A DNA stretch of 7,557 nucleotides from Actinomycetota bacterium. Lineage in GTDB: Bacteria > Actinomycetota > Actinomycetes > Streptosporangiales > Streptosporangiaceae. Below, piece after piece: positions 6,185 through 7,557 of this stretch. The stretch spans positions 1 to 7,557 of the forward strand of contig QGUZ01000247.1 in NCBI GenBank assembly GCA_003242605.1, given 5' to 3'. Both the position numbers and the translations under genes were made by a program. Each line of letters begins with the position of its first letter. Position 1 is the first letter of the stretch. The notes under the pieces are model-generated. The model saw only the letters and a program-made list of their open reading frames with translations, searched no databases and was not told where the DNA came from.

Positions 6185-6233
6185 CCTCCCGACCACTCGG
6201 GGTATTGGGGCGCCACCCCGGTCGGGGCGCCCC
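6185..6233 (-). promoter_or_regulatory. Leader hairpins before the 49-residue gene, one touching its RBS
   Basis: Two stems stand directly upstream of the small gene. CCCGA/TCGGG (6188-6192 with 6197-6201) has a 4-base loop and overlaps two bases of the GGAGG ribosome-binding site. GGGGCGCC/GGCGCCCC (6207-6214 with 6226-6233) can refold into a competing CCCC/GGGG stem within its own loop. No U-tract follows, so translation control is a likelier role than termination. This is inference from complementarity only. Confidence 0.3.
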
Positions 6234-6277
6234 CGCGGCTACTGTCAAGCCTAATGCGCGTCTCTCCAGGCTTCTTA

Positions 6278-6510
6278 CCCGATGACCGACAAAGTGGACG
6301 GGAAAGCGGGGGCAGAGCGCCGGAACCCCCGGTGGCACAGGGGTTCCGGGCTCGCTGACCTGGACAAAGGATCTTGGATATGCCACCCCCGGCGGCCCGG
6401 CAAAGCGAAAGGACGCCGCCAAGGGTCAAGATTGTCTCAAAGGACGTGCCGGCGGACGCAAGGTTCGGACACGAAAACGGGGCCGACAGGCTGTAAACCT
6501 TCGGCCCCGT
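6278..6510 (+). ncRNA. Candidate structured RNA with pseudoknot, family not recognised
   Basis: About 300 bases between the small gene and the RDD gene hold no credible ORF but a chain of compatible helices. H1 is a perfect 10-bp stem (6320-6329/6340-6349). Seven bases in its loop (GGTGGCA, 6331-6337) complement TGCCACC (6381-6387), a possible pseudoknot. H2 is GACA/TGTC (6363-6366/6433-6436) plus a 7-pair helix (6371-6377/6426-6432) flanking an AAGG bulge. H3 is GGCGGC/GCCGCC (6391-6396/6415-6420). H4 has seven pairs and a bulged A (6445-6451/6466-6473). The last stem is the hairpin at 6477-6510. Unpaired parts are purine-rich, with AAAGGA at 6366, 6408 and 6439. The plus strand is favoured because G6377-T6426 and G6362-T6437 pair only there. 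No plus-strand gene follows, so a free-standing RNA fits; a minus-strand leader of the small gene remains possible. The 5' end is a guess. Confidence 0.4.
6477..6510 (-). terminator. Terminator of the RDD gene, possibly bidirectional
   Basis: ACGGGGCCGA (6477-6486) and TCGGCCCCGT (6501-6510) form a perfect 10-bp stem, extended inside by AGG/CCT. On the minus strand it lies nine bases after the RDD stop and runs into TTTTCG, a classic intrinsic terminator. On the plus strand it would close the candidate structured RNA, but the tail there (CATCTTCC) is poor. Confidence 0.85.
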
Positions 6511-6519
6511 CATCTTCCA

Positions 6520-7557
6520 CTACTTAACCTTGACAACCACCGTCCCGGCGACCTTGTCGTGCAGGCATTGCTGCAGCGGCTTGTCGAACAACTGCCAGAG
6601 GATGTTGACGGGCACGAAGAGGAAGGCGGCCCACTTGATGTAGGGAATGCCCTGCAGCACCAACGGCAGCCACAAAACCGCGCTCCGTTTGAGCGCCACG
6701 TCGTTCGGCAGCCCCTGGGGGCCGAGCGCGCCGCCGACCTGCACCACCTTGATGCCCAGGGCGAGCTTGCCGAGCGTCTGCCCGTTCCGGCCGAGAAGGA
6801 AGAACTCGTAGGCGAACGCGATCAGGCCGATGATGATTCCGGAGATCACCGAGCTCCAGACCATCGCGCTCAGCATCGCCTCGAGGCTCGACGACGACGA
6901 CACCATGATGCCGCCGACGATCGAGGAGACGATGAACGCCACCACGCCGAGGAGGAGGCTGTCGATGAGGCGGGCGAGCAGGCGCTGCCACCACTCGGCG
7001 AGCGGCGCGGGCGCTCCCGGCGGCACCGGGCCCTGCGCGTAGGCGGGCTGGCCGTACCCCTGCCCGTAGCCCTGCGGCGGGTAGCCGGGCTGGCCGTAGG
7101 CGGCCGGCTGGGCGTACCCCTGCTGCTGGCCGTACCCCTGCTGCCCGTAGCCGGCCTGGCCGTATCCGGGCTGGGCGTAGCCGGGCTGCGGCTGGCCGTA
7201 CCCGCCCTGCTGGCCGTAGGACGGCTGGCCGTAGCCGGGCTGCGCCCCGTAGGCCTGCTGACCGGGCTGCTGGCCGTACCCGCCCTGCTGGCCGTACGCC
7301 TGCGGCCCGGTCTGCTGGCCGGGCTGCTGACCGTAGGCCTGCTGCTGGCCGGGCTGCGCCCCGTAGGCCTGCGGGCCCGACTGCTGCCCGGGCTGCTGAC
7401 CGTAGGCGCCCTGCTGGCCGTAGGCCTGCGGACCCGACTGCTGGCCGGGCTGCTGACCGTACGCCTGCTGCCCGAAGGCACCCCCCTGACCGGGCTGCCC
7501 GTACGCCCCCTGCTGGCCGTACGCCTGCTGGCCGGGCTGCGCCCCGTAGGCCTGCGG
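6520..7557 (-). CDS. RDD-family membrane protein with Gly/Gln/Tyr/Pro-rich N-terminal domain (5' end outside window)
   Basis: The frame is open from the window edge to TAG at 6522-6520, giving 345 visible residues and no start. Residues 1-177 contain almost only Gly, Gln, Tyr, Pro and Ala, with no Lys, Arg, Asp or Glu. A GTG at 7026 could be mistaken for the start but lies after this domain, and the repeat continues in frame through it. The C-terminal 165 or so residues are an RDD domain. TM1 (about 197-219) is headed by RLID with Arg196 and Asp199; TM2 is about 245-268; NGQTLGKLALGIKVV is the conserved cytoplasmic loop; a third hydrophobic segment (about 300-325) precedes HDKVAGT with Asp334. 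RDD proteins are membrane proteins of mostly unknown role; some are proposed ion or solute transporters. Tyr/Gln/Gly/Pro-rich cytoplasmic tails occur on many actinomycete membrane proteins. A good terminator follows. Confidence 0.92.
   Translation of the reverse strand, partial: PQAYGAQPGQQAYGQQGAYGQPGQGGAFGQQAYGQQPGQQSGPQAYGQQGAYGQQPGQQSGPQAYGAQPGQQQAYGQQPGQQTGPQAYGQQGGYGQQPGQQAYGAQPGYGQPSYGQQGGYGQPQPGYAQPGYGQAGYGQQGYGQQQGYAQPAAYGQPGYPPQGYGQGYGQPAYAQGPVPPGAPAPLAEWWQRLLARLIDSLLLGVVAFIVSSIVGGIMVSSSSSLEAMLSAMVWSSVISGIIIGLIAFAYEFFLLGRNGQTLGKLALGIKVVQVGGALGPQGLPNDVALKRSAVLWLPLVLQGIPYIKWAAFLFVPVNILWQLFDKPLQQCLHDKVAGTVVVKVK
7291..7464 (-). repeat. Three copies of a 16-residue coding repeat in the RDD protein tail
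   Basis: AYGQQPGQQ(S/T)GPQAYG is encoded three times, at 7417-7464, 7360-7407 and 7291-7338, with spacers of three and seven residues. Shorter variants (AYGQQ, PGYGQ, QPGYA) fill the rest of 7027-7557. The DNA copies differ mainly at third codon positions. Such arrays commonly vary in copy number between strains. Confidence 0.85.

Noticed and set aside
5984..6196. 70-codon minus-strand frame overlapping the 49-residue gene
   Set aside because: It lies in another frame, and its composition is non-specific. GGAGG at 6185-6189 is ideally spaced for ATG 6177 and overlaps the early part of this frame.
6226..6248. TTGACA at 6248-6243 on the minus strand as a promoter for the small gene
   Set aside because: The -35 is perfect, but the positions 16-18 bases downstream read CCGACC-like sequence with no -10 resemblance.
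6181..6527. Open frames of 81-110 codons on both strands between the small gene and the RDD gene
   Set aside because: No Shine-Dalgarno sequence or domain is seen, and both frames cross the strong stems and the terminator at 6477-6510. RNA structure explains the region better.
6520..7026. RDD protein starting at GTG 7026
   Set aside because: The frame continues upstream through at least 177 more codons of in-frame repeats to the window edge, and no ribosome-binding site precedes 7026.
7027..7557. CRISPR-like or satellite array at the right edge
   Set aside because: The periodicity follows codons of a Gly/Gln/Tyr/Pro protein in one open frame, with copies varying at third positions and no regular repeat-spacer pattern.

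Overview
The window is very GC-rich DNA from a Gram-positive actinomycete. Clear ClpC and Lsr2 genes, a short iron-sulphur MutY of the actinobacterial type and a Pro/Gln/Gly/Tyr-rich RDD membrane protein point to the mycelial orders. Streptosporangiales or a close relative is my inference; the sequence alone does not fix the genus. Six protein genes plus one small gene are supported: two run off the window edges, and all but mutY lie on the minus strand.

Layout, left to right. 1-313 (-): the start of a single-pass membrane protein of unknown function. 381-1247 (+): mutY, adenine DNA glycosylase. 1288-2244 (-): an EboE-like TIM-barrel protein convergent with mutY, with a palindrome-rich candidate promoter far upstream (2428-2494). 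2510-2760: a GC-rich low-complexity stretch with short direct repeats and no credible gene. 2768-2803: the clpC terminator. 2821-5325 (-): clpC, the AAA+ unfoldase of the Clp protease. Upstream of it lie a candidate stress-sigma promoter (5458-5484) and, directly before its -35, a ClgR-type box (5487-5503). 5534-5581: a perfect 18-bp terminator stem for lsr2. 5597-5923 (-): lsr2, a xenogeneic silencer, behind an AT-rich promoter carrying an inverted repeat. 6028-6177 (-): a 49-residue membrane protein with a near-ideal ribosome-binding site. About 6278-6510: a dense set of mutually compatible helices, including a possible pseudoknot, that may be an unrecognised structured RNA. 6520-7557 (-): an RDD-family membrane protein preceded by at least 177 residues of uncharged Gly/Gln/Tyr/Pro/Ala repeats; its start lies outside the window.

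How the genes fit together: clpC and lsr2 are neighbours in many actinobacteria (as in the clpC1-lsr2-lysS block of Mycobacterium tuberculosis, with mutY a few genes away), so this is a conserved chromosomal block rather than an island. Here lysS is not next to lsr2; the small membrane gene, the putative RNA and the RDD gene occupy that place. clpC and lsr2 point the same way but a strong terminator and separate promoter signals suggest independent transcription. No phage, IS, CRISPR, tRNA or rRNA signal was seen. The least explained parts are the 6178-6476 interval, the 49-residue gene, the operator-like palindromes at 2428-2494 and the lone, apparently shortened EboE-like gene.
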